From Pseudomonadota bacterium (GTDB taxonomy: Bacteria > Pseudomonadota > Alphaproteobacteria > Rhizobiales > Xanthobacteraceae), in contig JAEXHR010000397.1 of the NCBI GenBank assembly GCA_023449855.1, positions 1 through 64,000 on the forward strand: DNA of 64,000 bases. Direction: 5' to 3'. Made by a program: the position numbers and the translations under genes. A model generated the notes under the pieces. The model did not search any database. It was given only the letters and a program-made list of their open reading frames with translations, and was not told where the DNA came from. Positions 1 through 10,310 of this stretch are shown in pieces. Positions within the stretch are counted from its first letter, which is position 1; every line of letters begins with the position of its first letter.

Positions 1-29
1 TTTCTCAGTCCTGCAACTCGGTCGCAGCG

Positions 30-689
30 TTACTTCGGCTGCGGCACGATGCGGATATAGGGCTTCGGCTCCTTCCAGCCGTTCGGATAGATCGTCTTCG
101 CCTCGTCATTGGTCACCGAGCCGGCGATGATGACATCCTGACCCTGCTGCCAGTCGGCCGGGGTGGCGACGCGATGCTTGGCGGTCATCTGCAGACTGTC
201 GATGACGCGCAGGATTTCCTGGAAGTTACGGCCGGTGGTCATGGGATAGACGAGGATCAGTTTGATCTTCTTGTCCGGCCCGATCACGAAGACATTGCGT
301 ACGGTGGCGTTGTCGTTGGCGGTGCGGCCATCGGCGCCGCCCGAGGCGTCGGCGGGGAGCATGTTGTAGAGCTTGGAGACCTTCAGCTCGGTGTCGCCGA
401 TCATCGGGAATTTCGGCTCGGCGCCCTGGGTTTCGTTGATGTCGGCCACCCACAGCGAATGCTTCTGCACGGGATCGACCGACAGGCCGATCAGCTTCAC
501 GTTCCGCTTGTCGAACTCGCCCTGCAGCTTGGCGAGGGCGCCGAGTTCGGTGGTGCAGACCGGGGTGAAGTCCTTCGGATGCGAGAACAGCAACGCCCAG
601 CTGTCGCCGATCCAGTCGTGGAATTTGATGGCGCCTTGGGTGGTTTCGGCCTCGAAGTCCGGGGCGATTGAGTTGATCTGGAGAGCCAT
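30..689 (-). CDS. 1-Cys peroxiredoxin (Prx6 family)
   Basis: Thiol peroxidase of 219 residues that would reduce hydrogen peroxide and organic hydroperoxides in the cytoplasm. The peroxidatic cysteine is C45 in the motif FTPVCTTE, and the second half carries the long Prx6-type C-terminal domain (ATPADWQQGQD, then GWKEPKPYIRIVPQPK). Length is normal for 1-Cys peroxiredoxins (about 210-220). The frame extends 54 codons upstream to 851, but the family alignment begins at MALQINSIAPDF, so the ATG at 689 was chosen; GAGGT lies just upstream of it on the minus strand. It appears to be monocistronic. Confidence 0.95.
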   Translation of the reverse strand: MALQINSIAPDFEAETTQGAIKFHDWIGDSWALLFSHPKDFTPVCTTELGALAKLQGEFDKRNVKLIGLSVDPVQKHSLWVADINETQGAEPKFPMIGDTELKVSKLYNMLPADASGGADGRTANDNATVRNVFVIGPDKKIKLILVYPMTTGRNFQEILRVIDSLQMTAKHRVATPADWQQGQDVIIAGSVTNDEAKTIYPNGWKEPKPYIRIVPQPK

Positions 690-1080
690 GGGTCGACCTC
701 TTGTCTTCTGAAGGGATGGCGCGGTGCATTGGATGCGCGCGCAATATAGGTAAGCGGCCATGCCAAGGGAACCGGTCGGGCAAAAGGACAATGACATTCT
801 CTTTGTCCTGCCGGCAGGGGCATCGCCTTTCACGCAAGACCCCTGCGGCAAAACGGCCGCACAACATCAAGTTATCGGTTGCCGCGAAGTTGCCGTGCGT
901 CCGGCGCAATGCCGCCGGAGGTGATCGCCACATCTGGTCGAACCCAGCGGGGCCAAGGCGCGACTGAACTGCAACGGTTGGGGATAAGGAAGGTGCCAGC
1001 TCCTTGTCTTAACCGCTCGTTAATTCGCTCGTGGAATCTCTAGGGTATCCCAAAAAGTGCTGCAAACAGAAGAGTTTGAA
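690..1080. other. intergenic region without a convincing gene
   Basis: This 391-bp gap lies between the divergently transcribed peroxiredoxin gene and the small membrane-anchored protein gene. Short open frames cross it in several frames, but none has a family match or good start. It should hold both promoters; no operator palindrome was recognised. Confidence 0.5.
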
Positions 1081-1656
1081 ATGTCTACCGCTGCCGTTGC
1101 CGAGGTATTCGGCGCCATCGAAATGTCCTCCATTGCCGACCGCCGTGCGGCTGCCCAGGCGCTCACCGTCGTTCGCGACGGGGTGATCACCGGCGAAGGC
1201 CCGACCACCCGCGGGCGCATCCATTTCTCCCGCGCCCTCGATGCCGATGACACGGCCTGGTGCGCGCGCATTCTCGGCGCGTCGGCACTCGCCAGCCAGC
1301 CGGTCAGCCGCGACGAGGCCGAGGTGCTGTTCGCCATCAACGAAGCTGCCCGCGAGCGCAGCGACGATGGTCGTTTCGACGATTTGTTTGCAAAGGCCGT
1401 TGTGCACCACGCCGCCTCCGCCTCGGGCCTGCCGGTGCCGTCGCGCGATGTCGCGCTCTCGCCCGACGTGTCGATCGACAGCTGGGCGCCGACCAAGGCG
1501 GTGGGCGTGAATGTCGAAGTGCTGGAATGGATCGCATCGCAGATGCGTGCCAAGCGCGTCAGCAACGCCACCATTATGACGCTGCTCGCCGCCGTTGTCG
1601 GCGCCGCCACGCTGCCGCTGGCGCAACTGCCCAACGTGTTCGACATCGGGATGTGA
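1081..1656 (+). CDS. conserved hypothetical protein with C-terminal membrane segment
   Basis: Protein of 191 residues that I do not recognise by family. The sequence begins MSTAAVAEVFGAIE and is soluble and rather acidic for most of its length, with one hydrophobic stretch near the end (TIMTLLAAVVGAATLPLA) that could be a tail anchor. The ATG at 1081 was chosen over an in-frame GTG at 1057 because AGAAGAG sits about 6 bases before it. A strong hairpin terminator follows the stop codon. Coding is supported by GC-rich third positions; the function is unknown. Confidence 0.7.
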   Translation: MSTAAVAEVFGAIEMSSIADRRAAAQALTVVRDGVITGEGPTTRGRIHFSRALDADDTAWCARILGASALASQPVSRDEAEVLFAINEAARERSDDGRFDDLFAKAVVHHAASASGLPVPSRDVALSPDVSIDSWAPTKAVGVNVEVLEWIASQMRAKRVSNATIMTLLAAVVGAATLPLAQLPNVFDIGM

Positions 1657-1677
1657 GCCGAATATCGGCTTTGAATG

Positions 1678-1709
1678 AAAAACGGCGGGGCATCACCCCG
1701 CCGTTTTTT
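1678..1709. terminator. bidirectional intrinsic terminator
   Basis: A perfect 10-bp stem, AACGGCGGGG and CCCCGCCGTT around the loop CATCA, is followed by a T run on the plus strand and preceded by an A run (T run on the minus strand). It sits between two convergent genes and can serve both. Confidence 0.9.
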
Positions 1710-1716
1710 GTTGTGG

Positions 1717-3552
1717 TTACTTCGCCGCGTCGAGCCCGACCGTGCGGCCCGGGAAACCCGCCACGTCGAAATATTTGTGCTCGCCGACCTTCTGCAACTG
1801 CAACACCGTTGCGAGTCCCTGATCGTCCGCCGCCGAGCGCAACACGTCTGTCGTGGCGGCTGGCGTTTCGCCATTGACCGTTGCCTCGCTCATGACGCGG
1901 CCGATCAGGCTGCCTTTGGCCTCGCGCTTGAGGCCGAGCACATGCGCAGCAGTGATGCCGACATCGGCGTTGCTGGTGGGGAGGGGATCGACGAACCCGG
2001 TTTTGAAGTCCGGGCCGATCGCGGCCATGAAGTTATGGGTGTCGCCGCGCCCAAAACTGCCATGCATGCCCTGGCCCTGACGGAGCACCGTATCGGCCAC
2101 TTCCACCTGACAGGCGGCGGGCTGATCGCAACCTTCCGAATAGGAGCGGAACGACACGACGATGGCCGGATGCGGTGTCACGGCCTTGCCCGACAGGTTG
2201 ATCGACGACAGCGGGAGCGCGCCGGGGAAGGAGCCCAGCGTGTCCTCGACGAAGATACCGCTGATGTAATCCTGCTTGAGCAGCGCCTTGACGGTACGGC
2301 CTGCGAGATCCTTGTCGCCGGTCGGCAGATAGATCAGGTCGGAGCCGCCATTGGTGGCGATGATCAGCTCGGGCTTGTCCTTGTCCTTGCCGATATAGGC
2401 GTTACCGGCCTTCGGATAGGCATTCTCGCCGACCGCCGCAAACTTGTCGTTGGGATCGAACAGCGGCAGATCGAGCGACTTGGCAAGGTCGATCGCGAGG
2501 AAGCCGAGCGGCAGGAAACCTTCGGGCGTGTCGGGATAGGTGGCCTTGACGGTCGCCGAGGTCTTGCTCTCCTTGGAGATTGTCGAGAAGCCGTGATCCG
2601 CGGAGATCATGATGTTGGTGTTGGCGGCGAGGCCGAGATCGTCCAGCGCCTTGCGAAGCTGCGCGAGATTGTCGTCGGCATTCTTGATCGAGGCGAGCGA
2701 GGAGGGGCCGTTGATGCCAGGCGTCACCTTGTTCAGGCTGTCGCCCTGATTGTGCTGGGTGCCGTCCGGATCGCGCGACCAGAACACCAGAACGAACGGC
2801 TTGTTGCGCGCCTTGAACATCGGCAGGACCACTTTGGTCGCGACATCGGCCATGTAGGCCTGTTGTTTGATGTTCGCTTCCGTGGTGCCCGGCGTCTTGG
2901 CGTCGCCGGCCTTGCCATTGTCACCGCGGCCGGGCGTCTCCATAGCGAGCCCCGCCTTGCCGAGCGCGTCCTTCATCTCGTCCGAGAGCGGAATGCCGAG
3001 CAGCTTGCCGGCCTTGTCGACGCCGCCGGTCTGGTCGTCGATGGTGATGGTCTCCTTGCCGGTACGTTCGGTGTGATCGAACATCAGGGTCGGGCCGACC
3101 TTGCCGATGGCGGCGGTCGAATAGCCTGCCTTGCGGGCGGCCTTCAGCAGCGTTTCCTCGTTGAGATAGTCGCCGTTGAACTGTTCATCGAGATCGCCCA
3201 GCACCTGGTCATGCTCGATGAAGGGGACGGTGCTGCCGTTCTGCACGGGGGTAGGATGGCCGGTATAGATCGAGTTCGAGAACACGCCGGTATCGCCGAG
3301 ATAGTGGCCCGACGACATGCCCGACGCGTTGGCCATGGTGAAGGTCGGGAAAAGCGAATGCGAGTTCTGGAAGTTGACGCCCTTATCCCGCACTGCGGAC
3401 ATGGCAGGTGCCGTTTCCGGCGTCACCTTCAGCGCCCGGAGCCCATCAGGTACGAACAAAATGAGGTTGCGGGGCGGGCTGTTTTGGGCGAAAGCCGTTG
3501 TCGTACATATAAGAGTGACACTCAGGGAGAGGATGCTGGCAGCGCCGCGCAT
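1717..3552 (-). CDS. secreted alkaline phosphatase-superfamily protein (type I phosphodiesterase/nucleotide pyrophosphatase-like)
   Basis: Exported metal-dependent phosphohydrolase of 611 residues. A signal peptide is visible at the N-terminus (hydrophobic core LSLSVTLICTTTAFA, cleavage after AFA). The mature protein starts with NLILFVPDGLR, the first metal-binding Asp motif of the alkaline phosphatase superfamily, then FPTFTMANASGM, where a Thr could be the catalytic nucleophile. ISADHGFS supplies the D-H metal pair, and GQGMHGSFGRGDTHNFM the C-terminal metal histidine. The start at 3552 has GAGG six bases upstream; a further ATG at 3576 is less likely. The substrate cannot be read from sequence. 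It ends against the shared terminator at about 1700. Confidence 0.85.
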   Translation of the reverse strand: MRGAASILSLSVTLICTTTAFAQNSPPRNLILFVPDGLRALKVTPETAPAMSAVRDKGVNFQNSHSLFPTFTMANASGMSSGHYLGDTGVFSNSIYTGHPTPVQNGSTVPFIEHDQVLGDLDEQFNGDYLNEETLLKAARKAGYSTAAIGKVGPTLMFDHTERTGKETITIDDQTGGVDKAGKLLGIPLSDEMKDALGKAGLAMETPGRGDNGKAGDAKTPGTTEANIKQQAYMADVATKVVLPMFKARNKPFVLVFWSRDPDGTQHNQGDSLNKVTPGINGPSSLASIKNADDNLAQLRKALDDLGLAANTNIMISADHGFSTISKESKTSATVKATYPDTPEGFLPLGFLAIDLAKSLDLPLFDPNDKFAAVGENAYPKAGNAYIGKDKDKPELIIATNGGSDLIYLPTGDKDLAGRTVKALLKQDYISGIFVEDTLGSFPGALPLSSINLSGKAVTPHPAIVVSFRSYSEGCDQPAACQVEVADTVLRQGQGMHGSFGRGDTHNFMAAIGPDFKTGFVDPLPTSNADVGITAAHVLGLKREAKGSLIGRVMSEATVNGETPAATTDVLRSAADDQGLATVLQLQKVGEHKYFDVAGFPGRTVGLDAAK

Positions 3553-3708
3553 GAAACACCTCGCTTCAGGAAACATCGGCCCCTTTGGGCCGGGCCTCTT
3601 TTCTAGTTTTCGTCCGCGACAGAATTGTTACGACTGCGGCGCCATGTCACATTGTGCCGCCGGTTTCATCTTCCCGATCCCGCCTCAAGGTTGCAAGTAA
3701 GACAGCTC

Positions 3709-5723
<2,015 letters not shown>

Positions 5724-5727
<4 letters not shown>

Positions 5728-6593
5728 CGACGTTCCGGCAGCGACGCTACGGTCTGCGGGCGATCTTGTCCGGCGACCGTTGTGTGCGGCCGGGCTCGGT
5801 CTATGACGCCATCTCGGCCCGCATTGCTGAAGACCTGGGCTTCGAGGTCGGCATGTTCGGCGGATCGGCGGCGTCGCTCGCCATTCTCGGCGATCCCGAC
5901 ATCGCCCTGATCACGCTGTCCGAGCTCTCCGAACAGATGCGCCGCATGTCGCGCGCCGGCAATCTGCCGGTGCTGGTCGACGCCGATCACGGCTACGGCA
6001 ATGCGCTCAACGTCCGCCGCACGGTGGAGGAGCTGGAAGCCTCCGGGGCTGCCGGCCTTACCATCGAGGACACGCTGCTGCCCGCCGCATTCGGCGAAGC
6101 CAAGGCGCAGGTGATTTCGATGGAAGAGGGGCTCGGCAAGGTCCGTGCGGCGCTGAGCGCAAGGCAGGATCCGGCGCTGGTCATCGTCGGCCGCACCGGT
6201 GCTGCATCGATCACGTCGCTCGACGATGCGATCGTGCGCGCCAAGGCGTATGAGGATGCCGGCGTCGATGCGATCATGTTCACCGGCTTGAAGAACCGCG
6301 CCGAGCTGCAGGCGGCAAGCGCAGCGACGACGCTGCCGATCGTGCTCGGCACGCCCAGCGACGACATGATCGATTGGGATTTCCTCAGCGCGCAGCGTGT
6401 CCGCGTCTGCATTCAGGGGCACGCGCCGATCTCGGCGGCGATGGCCGCCGTTCATGCGACGCTGAAGGCCGTGCGCGAGGGCGCCGGGCCGAAGGAGCTG
6501 AAAAATCTCGCCTCTGCCGAACTCATGGACACTGTCACCCGCGGTGCCGTCGTGAAGCAGCGCGGCATCGATTATCTCGGGCTGAAGAAATAA
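5724..6593 (+). CDS. oxaloacetate decarboxylase-type enzyme (isocitrate lyase/PEP mutase superfamily)
   Basis: Metal-dependent TIM-barrel enzyme of 289 residues. It most resembles the Pseudomonas-type oxaloacetate decarboxylase, which converts oxaloacetate to pyruvate and CO2. Seen motifs: PGSVYDAISARIAEDLGF near the N-terminus, LVDADHGYGNALNV (Mg2+-binding Asp residues), and GLTIEDTLLP, the superfamily glutamate region. The lyase-specific KKCGH motif of isocitrate lyase is absent, which argues against that activity. It overlaps the carboxylase alpha gene by 4 bp and the acylphosphatase start by 1 bp (TAATG), so all three are translationally coupled. The pairing suggests a role in handling C3/C4 products of propionyl-CoA or CO2 metabolism (inference). 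Confidence 0.85.
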
Positions 6594-6892
6594 TGCCGAG
6601 CATCATTCGCCATGTGATGGTGATGGGCCGCGTGCAGGGCGTCGGCTACCGCGCATGGACCGGCGATCAGGCGATCCTGCTGGGACTGCAGGGCTGGGTG
6701 CGCAACCGCAGCGACGGCAGTGTGGAAGCCGTGTTTGCCGGACCGCAAGACGCAGTCATGCAGATGATCGAGATGTGCCATCGCGGTCCGCCGCCTGCGA
6801 ATGTCAAAAGCGTCGTCGTGAGCGATACGACCCCCGACATGCTGAGGCTTCGCGCGGGCGGCGAAACGTTTTCTCAACTGGGGACGCTGTGA
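6593..6892 (+). CDS. acyP: acylphosphatase
   Basis: Small cytoplasmic hydrolase of 99 residues that cleaves acyl phosphates. The family signature is complete: VQGVGYRAW with catalytic R20, and GWVRNRSDGSVE with catalytic N38. Length is typical (90-100). The ATG overlaps the stop of the upstream gene (TAATG), placing it as the last gene of the carboxylase operon. A palindromic dispersed repeat follows about 20 bp after the stop codon. Confidence 0.95.
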   Translation: MPSIIRHVMVMGRVQGVGYRAWTGDQAILLGLQGWVRNRSDGSVEAVFAGPQDAVMQMIEMCHRGPPPANVKSVVVSDTTPDMLRLRAGGETFSQLGTL

Positions 6893-6910
6893 ATGCGAAG
6901 CCATGAAAAC

Positions 6911-7030
6911 TCTCCCCTCATCCTGAGGAGCCGCGCTTTTGCGCGGCGTCTCGAAGGATGGCGGCAAGCTCTGGAGCGTCCAATTCATGGTTCGAGACGG
7001 CGCTATCGCGCCTCCTCACCATGAGGGAGA
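6911..7030. repeat. dispersed palindromic repeat, type A, copy 1
   Basis: About 120-bp imperfect palindrome between acyP and lipB. The outer arms are CCCTCATCCTGAGGAG and CTCCTCACCATGAGGG, and inner hairpins include CCGCGC..GCGCGG and GTCTCGAA..TTCGAGAC. A closely similar element lies at 30252-30366 after parC. Both follow stop codons, so they may act at RNA 3' ends. Confidence 0.85.
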
Positions 7031-7044
7031 AGTAGAATTGCTGG

Positions 7045-7773
7045 CTAGGTTTTAGCGGTCTCTAGCCCAACACTCTGCGTCTCGCCAAACACCTCGCCAA
7101 ATGCCTGACGCAGCGCCACGTCCACATCGGTCATCGTCACGGGCAAACCGAGATCGACGAGGCTGGTGACGCCATAGCGCGGATCGACCACGCCGCACGG
7201 CACGATCGCGTTGAAGTGGCTGAGGTCCGGCTCCACATTGATGGCGATGCCGTGGAAAGAGACCCAGCGCTTCAGCCGCACGCCGATGGCGGCGATCTTG
7301 TCCTCATAACCCGCGCCTTTGTCCGGCCGCGCGACCCAGACGCCGACCCGGTCTTCGCGCCGCTCGCCCTTCACGTTGAAGGCGTCCAGCGTGCGGATGA
7401 TCATGTCCTCCAGCGCCGCCACATAGGCGCGCACATCGGGGCGTCGCGCCTTCAGGTCGAGCAGGACATAGACGACCCGCTGCCCGGGTCCGTGATAGGT
7501 GATCTGGCCGCCACGGCCGCTCTCGAACACCGGGAATCGCGCCGACAGGAGATCGGTGTCCTTGCCGGACGTTCCCGACGTGTACAGCGGCGGATGCTCC
7601 AGCAGCCAGACGAGTTCCGGCGCCTCGCCATTGGCAATGGCGGCCGCGCGGGCCTCCATGGCCGCGACCGCCTCCGGATAGGGAATCGGTGCGTCCTCGA
7701 TCCGCCATTCGACGGCGGGGCCGTCCGCCCGGGAAAACGGCGTCAGATCGAGGGTTTGGCGGTCATTAACCAT
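7045..7773 (-). CDS. lipB: lipoyl(octanoyl) transferase
   Basis: Transfers octanoate from acyl carrier protein to lipoyl domains of 2-oxoacid dehydrogenases and the glycine cleavage system, the first step of lipoate synthesis. The 242-residue sequence holds RGGQITYHGPGQ (residues 87-98), the general lysine K168 in IGVRLKRW, and the catalytic cysteine C193 in NAIVPCGV. Length is normal. It is transcribed divergently from the FliN-like gene, with 83 bp between the chosen starts. Confidence 0.96.
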   Translation of the reverse strand: MVNDRQTLDLTPFSRADGPAVEWRIEDAPIPYPEAVAAMEARAAAIANGEAPELVWLLEHPPLYTSGTSGKDTDLLSARFPVFESGRGGQITYHGPGQRVVYVLLDLKARRPDVRAYVAALEDMIIRTLDAFNVKGERREDRVGVWVARPDKGAGYEDKIAAIGVRLKRWVSFHGIAINVEPDLSHFNAIVPCGVVDPRYGVTSLVDLGLPVTMTDVDVALRQAFGEVFGETQSVGLETAKT

Positions 7774-7856
7774 TGGCTAACCATAAGCGTGCTGTTCTCG
7801 GGCTTGTCCTGACGCGCAGGCGCGCAGGGTCCTTTATCTGTGACTGTGGGGCCGAC

Positions 7857-8099
7857 GTGCCAACCCTCGACAACATCTCCGTAGATATCATGGTGGTGCT
7901 CGGCACCACCACAATGCCTGTGCATCAGGTGATGCGCCTCAGCCGCGGCGCCATCATCGAACTCGATGCCACCGAGCAGGACGAGGTGAAGATTCTCGCC
8001 AATAATCTGCCCGTGGCCTCCGGATCGGTCATGGTCGATCGCAACCGCATCGCGGTCGAGGTCAAGCAGATGCTGCCGCGCTCGCCGGAACGTCGATAA
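7857..8099 (+). CDS. FliN/FliM-like (SpoA domain) protein
   Basis: Protein of 80 residues consisting almost entirely of a SpoA/FliN C-terminal domain: VDIMVVLGTTTMPVHQVMRL, then SRGAIIELDATEQDEVKI, then RIAVEVKQML. In known family members this domain forms the flagellar C-ring or type III secretion cytoplasmic ring. No other flagellar or secretion gene is nearby, so it is an isolated copy and its role is uncertain. An in-frame ATG at 7773 coincides with the lipB start codon region; the GTG at 7857 was preferred because GGGG precedes it and the family alignment starts there. Confidence 0.75.
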   Translation: MPTLDNISVDIMVVLGTTTMPVHQVMRLSRGAIIELDATEQDEVKILANNLPVASGSVMVDRNRIAVEVKQMLPRSPERR

Positions 8100-8226
8100 T
8101 CCGTGCCCAGATAATTTTCCCCACAGGGTGCCGGGGAACGCGGTTCAGGCCTTGTGCCCCCATCATCGATTTGTTACATCGGCGCCGGTCGAACCGGCCG
8201 GGCGATTTGCCCGCCGGTCATTTCCA

Positions 8227-8311
8227 GCGCTCGTGGCGGAATTGGTAGACGCGCTGCCTTGAGGTGGCAGTCCGTAACAGGGTGAAGGTTCGAGTCCTTT
8301 CGAGCGCACCA
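8227..8311 (+). tRNA. tRNA-Leu (anticodon GAG)
   Basis: Class II tRNA of 85 nt including an encoded CCA. The acceptor stem GCGCTCG pairs with CGAGCGC. The anticodon stem CTGCC/GGCAG encloses TTGAGGT with anticodon GAG at 8261-8263. The T arm contains GGTTCGAGTCC, and a variable arm is present as expected for leucine. It would read CUC and CUU codons. Confidence 0.97.
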
Positions 8312-8317
8312 ATTCAG

Positions 8318-8358
8318 AAAAAACCCCGTGGCCTTAATGGCTTGCGGGGTTTTTTTAT
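8318..8358. terminator. bidirectional intrinsic terminator after tRNA-Leu
   Basis: AAAACCCCG and CGGGGTTTT form the stem with an inner GCC/GGC pairing, followed by seven T on the plus strand and preceded by six A. It lies between the tRNA and the convergent MFS gene, so it can stop transcription from both sides. Confidence 0.88.
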
Positions 8359-8367
8359 TGTGAAGCG

Positions 8368-9552
8368 TTAGCTCCGCGCAGCCAGCACCAGTGCTCCCAG
8401 CGCGGCCACTGCTCCGATCAAGAACGCCGCCCCGTAGCCGAACAGTCCAGCGGCATATCCCACCGCCGGCGCAGTCACGCCGATCGCCAGATCGAAGAAG
8501 GCGATGAAATTTGCCACCGCCCGGCCGCGCTGTTCGACCGGGACACGGCGCGTCGCCTCGACGCCCATGGAGGGGAAGATCAGCGAGAAACCGATGCCGG
8601 TGACCAGTGCGCCCGCCAGCGCCATCAGCGGATCGGTTGCGAGCCAGATCATCACCTGGCCGATGGCTTCGATCACCAGCGACACCATCGCGACCAGGGT
8701 GCCCCCGAACCGGTCCGGCCAATGGCTGCCGATCAGGCGCACCGCGATATAGCCAGCCGAGAACACCGCCATTGCGATACCCGCTCCGGACCACCCACGC
8801 GCAGCGTAAGTGAGAGCGAGAAAGCCGGTAATGCCCGCAAACGGAATGGTGGAGAGAAACAGCACCATGCCGGGACGCCAGATCAGGCCGATGACCTTGT
8901 AGAAGGGGACACGCTCGACGCTGCCGCTGGTGGGCATGTCTGGCAGCGTGGCGGCGATGGCGAGGGCGATCAGCGGCGACACGGCCGCGGTGAGCGCAAC
9001 GCCGGCAAAGCCGATGGCGCTGTAGATCGCAAGGCCGAGCGGCGCGCCGAGGCCGATGGCGGCATACATGGCGATACCCTGCCATGACATCACGAGGCCG
9101 GTGCGCTGCGCGCCGAGCCGCCCGATGCTCCAGTTCATCGCGCCGGTCATGAACAGGCTCTCGCCGAAACCGAGCGCGACGCGGCCGGCCAGCAGCAATG
9201 CGAGTTTGGCGACGGCGTGGATCGGCAGCAGCGCCGCGGTGAGATAGAGCAGGCCGGCAATGGCCGCGAGCGGCAGACCGAAACGGATCACGGACCGCGC
9301 GCCGCGATGATCGCACAATGTGCCGGCGCGGTGTCGCGTCAGCACGGTGACGACGGATTGCAGGCCGATGGCAAAGCCGATCACGCTGGCGCTGAAGCCG
9401 AGCTGGTCGTGGAGATAAAGTGCGATCGGCGGCAGCGGCAGGCCGACCGAGAGAAAACCGAAAAACACGATGGCAACGTGCCGGAGCAGGCTGTTGCGGT
9501 CGGGGCCGGTCAGCGGCGCAGGTTTGGTACGGAGAGGGGCGTTCTGATTCAT
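8368..9552 (-). CDS. MFS transporter (YhhS/YfcJ-like)
   Basis: Inner-membrane major facilitator of 394 residues with about 12 predicted membrane segments. The family loop between segments 2 and 3 appears as TRHRAGTLCDHRGAR. The overall pattern (SVGLPLPPIALYLHDQLGF near the N-terminus, GFGESLFMTGAMNW in segment 4) resembles the YhhS/YfcJ group of sugar/drug exporters. The substrate is not predictable. It ends against the tRNA terminator. Confidence 0.85.
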   Translation of the reverse strand: MNQNAPLRTKPAPLTGPDRNSLLRHVAIVFFGFLSVGLPLPPIALYLHDQLGFSASVIGFAIGLQSVVTVLTRHRAGTLCDHRGARSVIRFGLPLAAIAGLLYLTAALLPIHAVAKLALLLAGRVALGFGESLFMTGAMNWSIGRLGAQRTGLVMSWQGIAMYAAIGLGAPLGLAIYSAIGFAGVALTAAVSPLIALAIAATLPDMPTSGSVERVPFYKVIGLIWRPGMVLFLSTIPFAGITGFLALTYAARGWSGAGIAMAVFSAGYIAVRLIGSHWPDRFGGTLVAMVSLVIEAIGQVMIWLATDPLMALAGALVTGIGFSLIFPSMGVEATRRVPVEQRGRAVANFIAFFDLAIGVTAPAVGYAAGLFGYGAAFLIGAVAALGALVLAARS

Positions 9553-9864
9553 ATCGACGTGCTTCTTTGCCGTGGCCGCCTATGCGAACCACATCCGAGC
9601 ACGTTGATTGACGTTAACGCTTACGACGGGGGCAGCCCCTGTAAGGCGAGCCAATACTTCGGCCGCCGCCAATGAGTCAAGCTGCCGGGCTGCACCGGTC
9701 GGCGGGCGGGGGACGAACCCGATACGCGGCGATCGCAACGAAATCGCCCGATCGGTTGCAGTTGTCATTTCGGTTTAGCGCTCCCGTAACGATCTACCGT
9801 TAGCAGTGCCGCCGCGACCCCGGCCCGCGATGATCGCGCGGCGTGATCATCGCCCGGAGCATCC
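9553..9864. other. intergenic region without a convincing gene
   Basis: This 312-bp gap separates two divergent membrane-protein genes. It presumably holds promoters of both. I saw no conserved ORF, RNA gene or strong palindrome. Confidence 0.5.
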
Positions 9865-10239
9865 ATGAAATATCTGAGCTACATCTACCGCGCCGCTGCC
9901 AATTTCGCTTTTCTGGCGCTGGTTTACTTCAGCCTGAATTTCATCGGGACATATCAGCAGCGCGCCATCATCGCCGGTCTGGTGCTGGCCTATGCGGGCA
10001 TGCGGGCGATCTCGGCGGCGCGCAGCTTCGTGTTTTTCAAGGCAATCCAGAAGCTCGAGCTGGAAACGCGGCGTCTCGGCGGTCTCGCCGGCGAAGGACC
10101 ATCAGCCATCGCCAGCCGCAAGGTGCTGGTCGGCGATGTCGTGCAGCAGCGTCAGGCCGGTGAGATGAAGGCCTATATCGACCTGTTCTTCCTCGCCATC
10201 ATTGCGATGCTGTGCATCGCCAAGATCGTCACAGACTAA
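9865..10239 (+). CDS. conserved membrane protein of unknown function
   Basis: Small inner-membrane protein of 124 residues, family not recognised. Hydrophobic segments lie near residues 10-27 (ANFAFLALVYFSLNFIG), 34-50 (AIIAGLVLAYAGMRAI) and at the C-terminus (LFFLAIIAMLCIAKIV), joined by a charged cytoplasmic-like stretch (AIQKLELETRRLGGLAGEG). Good coding character and a clear ATG support it. A short palindromic repeat follows immediately. Confidence 0.75.
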   Translation: MKYLSYIYRAAANFAFLALVYFSLNFIGTYQQRAIIAGLVLAYAGMRAISAARSFVFFKAIQKLELETRRLGGLAGEGPSAIASRKVLVGDVVQQRQAGEMKAYIDLFFLAIIAMLCIAKIVTD

Positions 10240-10248
10240 AAATGGATC

Positions 10249-10299
10249 GTAGGATGGGTTGAGCGCAGGCGCAGCGCGCCGGAGCGAAACCCATCCTAC
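10249..10299. repeat. dispersed palindromic repeat, type B, short form
   Basis: 51-bp palindrome with 12-bp arms GTAGGATGGGTT and AACCCATCCTAC around a GC-rich centre. It shares arms with the 106-bp elements at 22178-22283 and 26774-26879 and looks like a half-unit of them. Confidence 0.85.
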
Positions 10300-10310
10300 G
10301 GATCGGCGTT

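Noticed and set aside
1675..3606. Plus-strand frame of about 640 codons across the phosphatase gene
   Set aside because: Composition is Arg/His/Val/Gly-rich, as in typical antisense shadows; the minus strand has a signal peptide and phosphatase motifs.
8174..9592. Alternative minus-strand frame over the MFS gene that also spans tRNA-Leu
   Set aside because: It crosses a tRNA and terminator and is Arg-rich without membrane segments, whereas the neighbouring frame encodes a clear 12-segment transporter.
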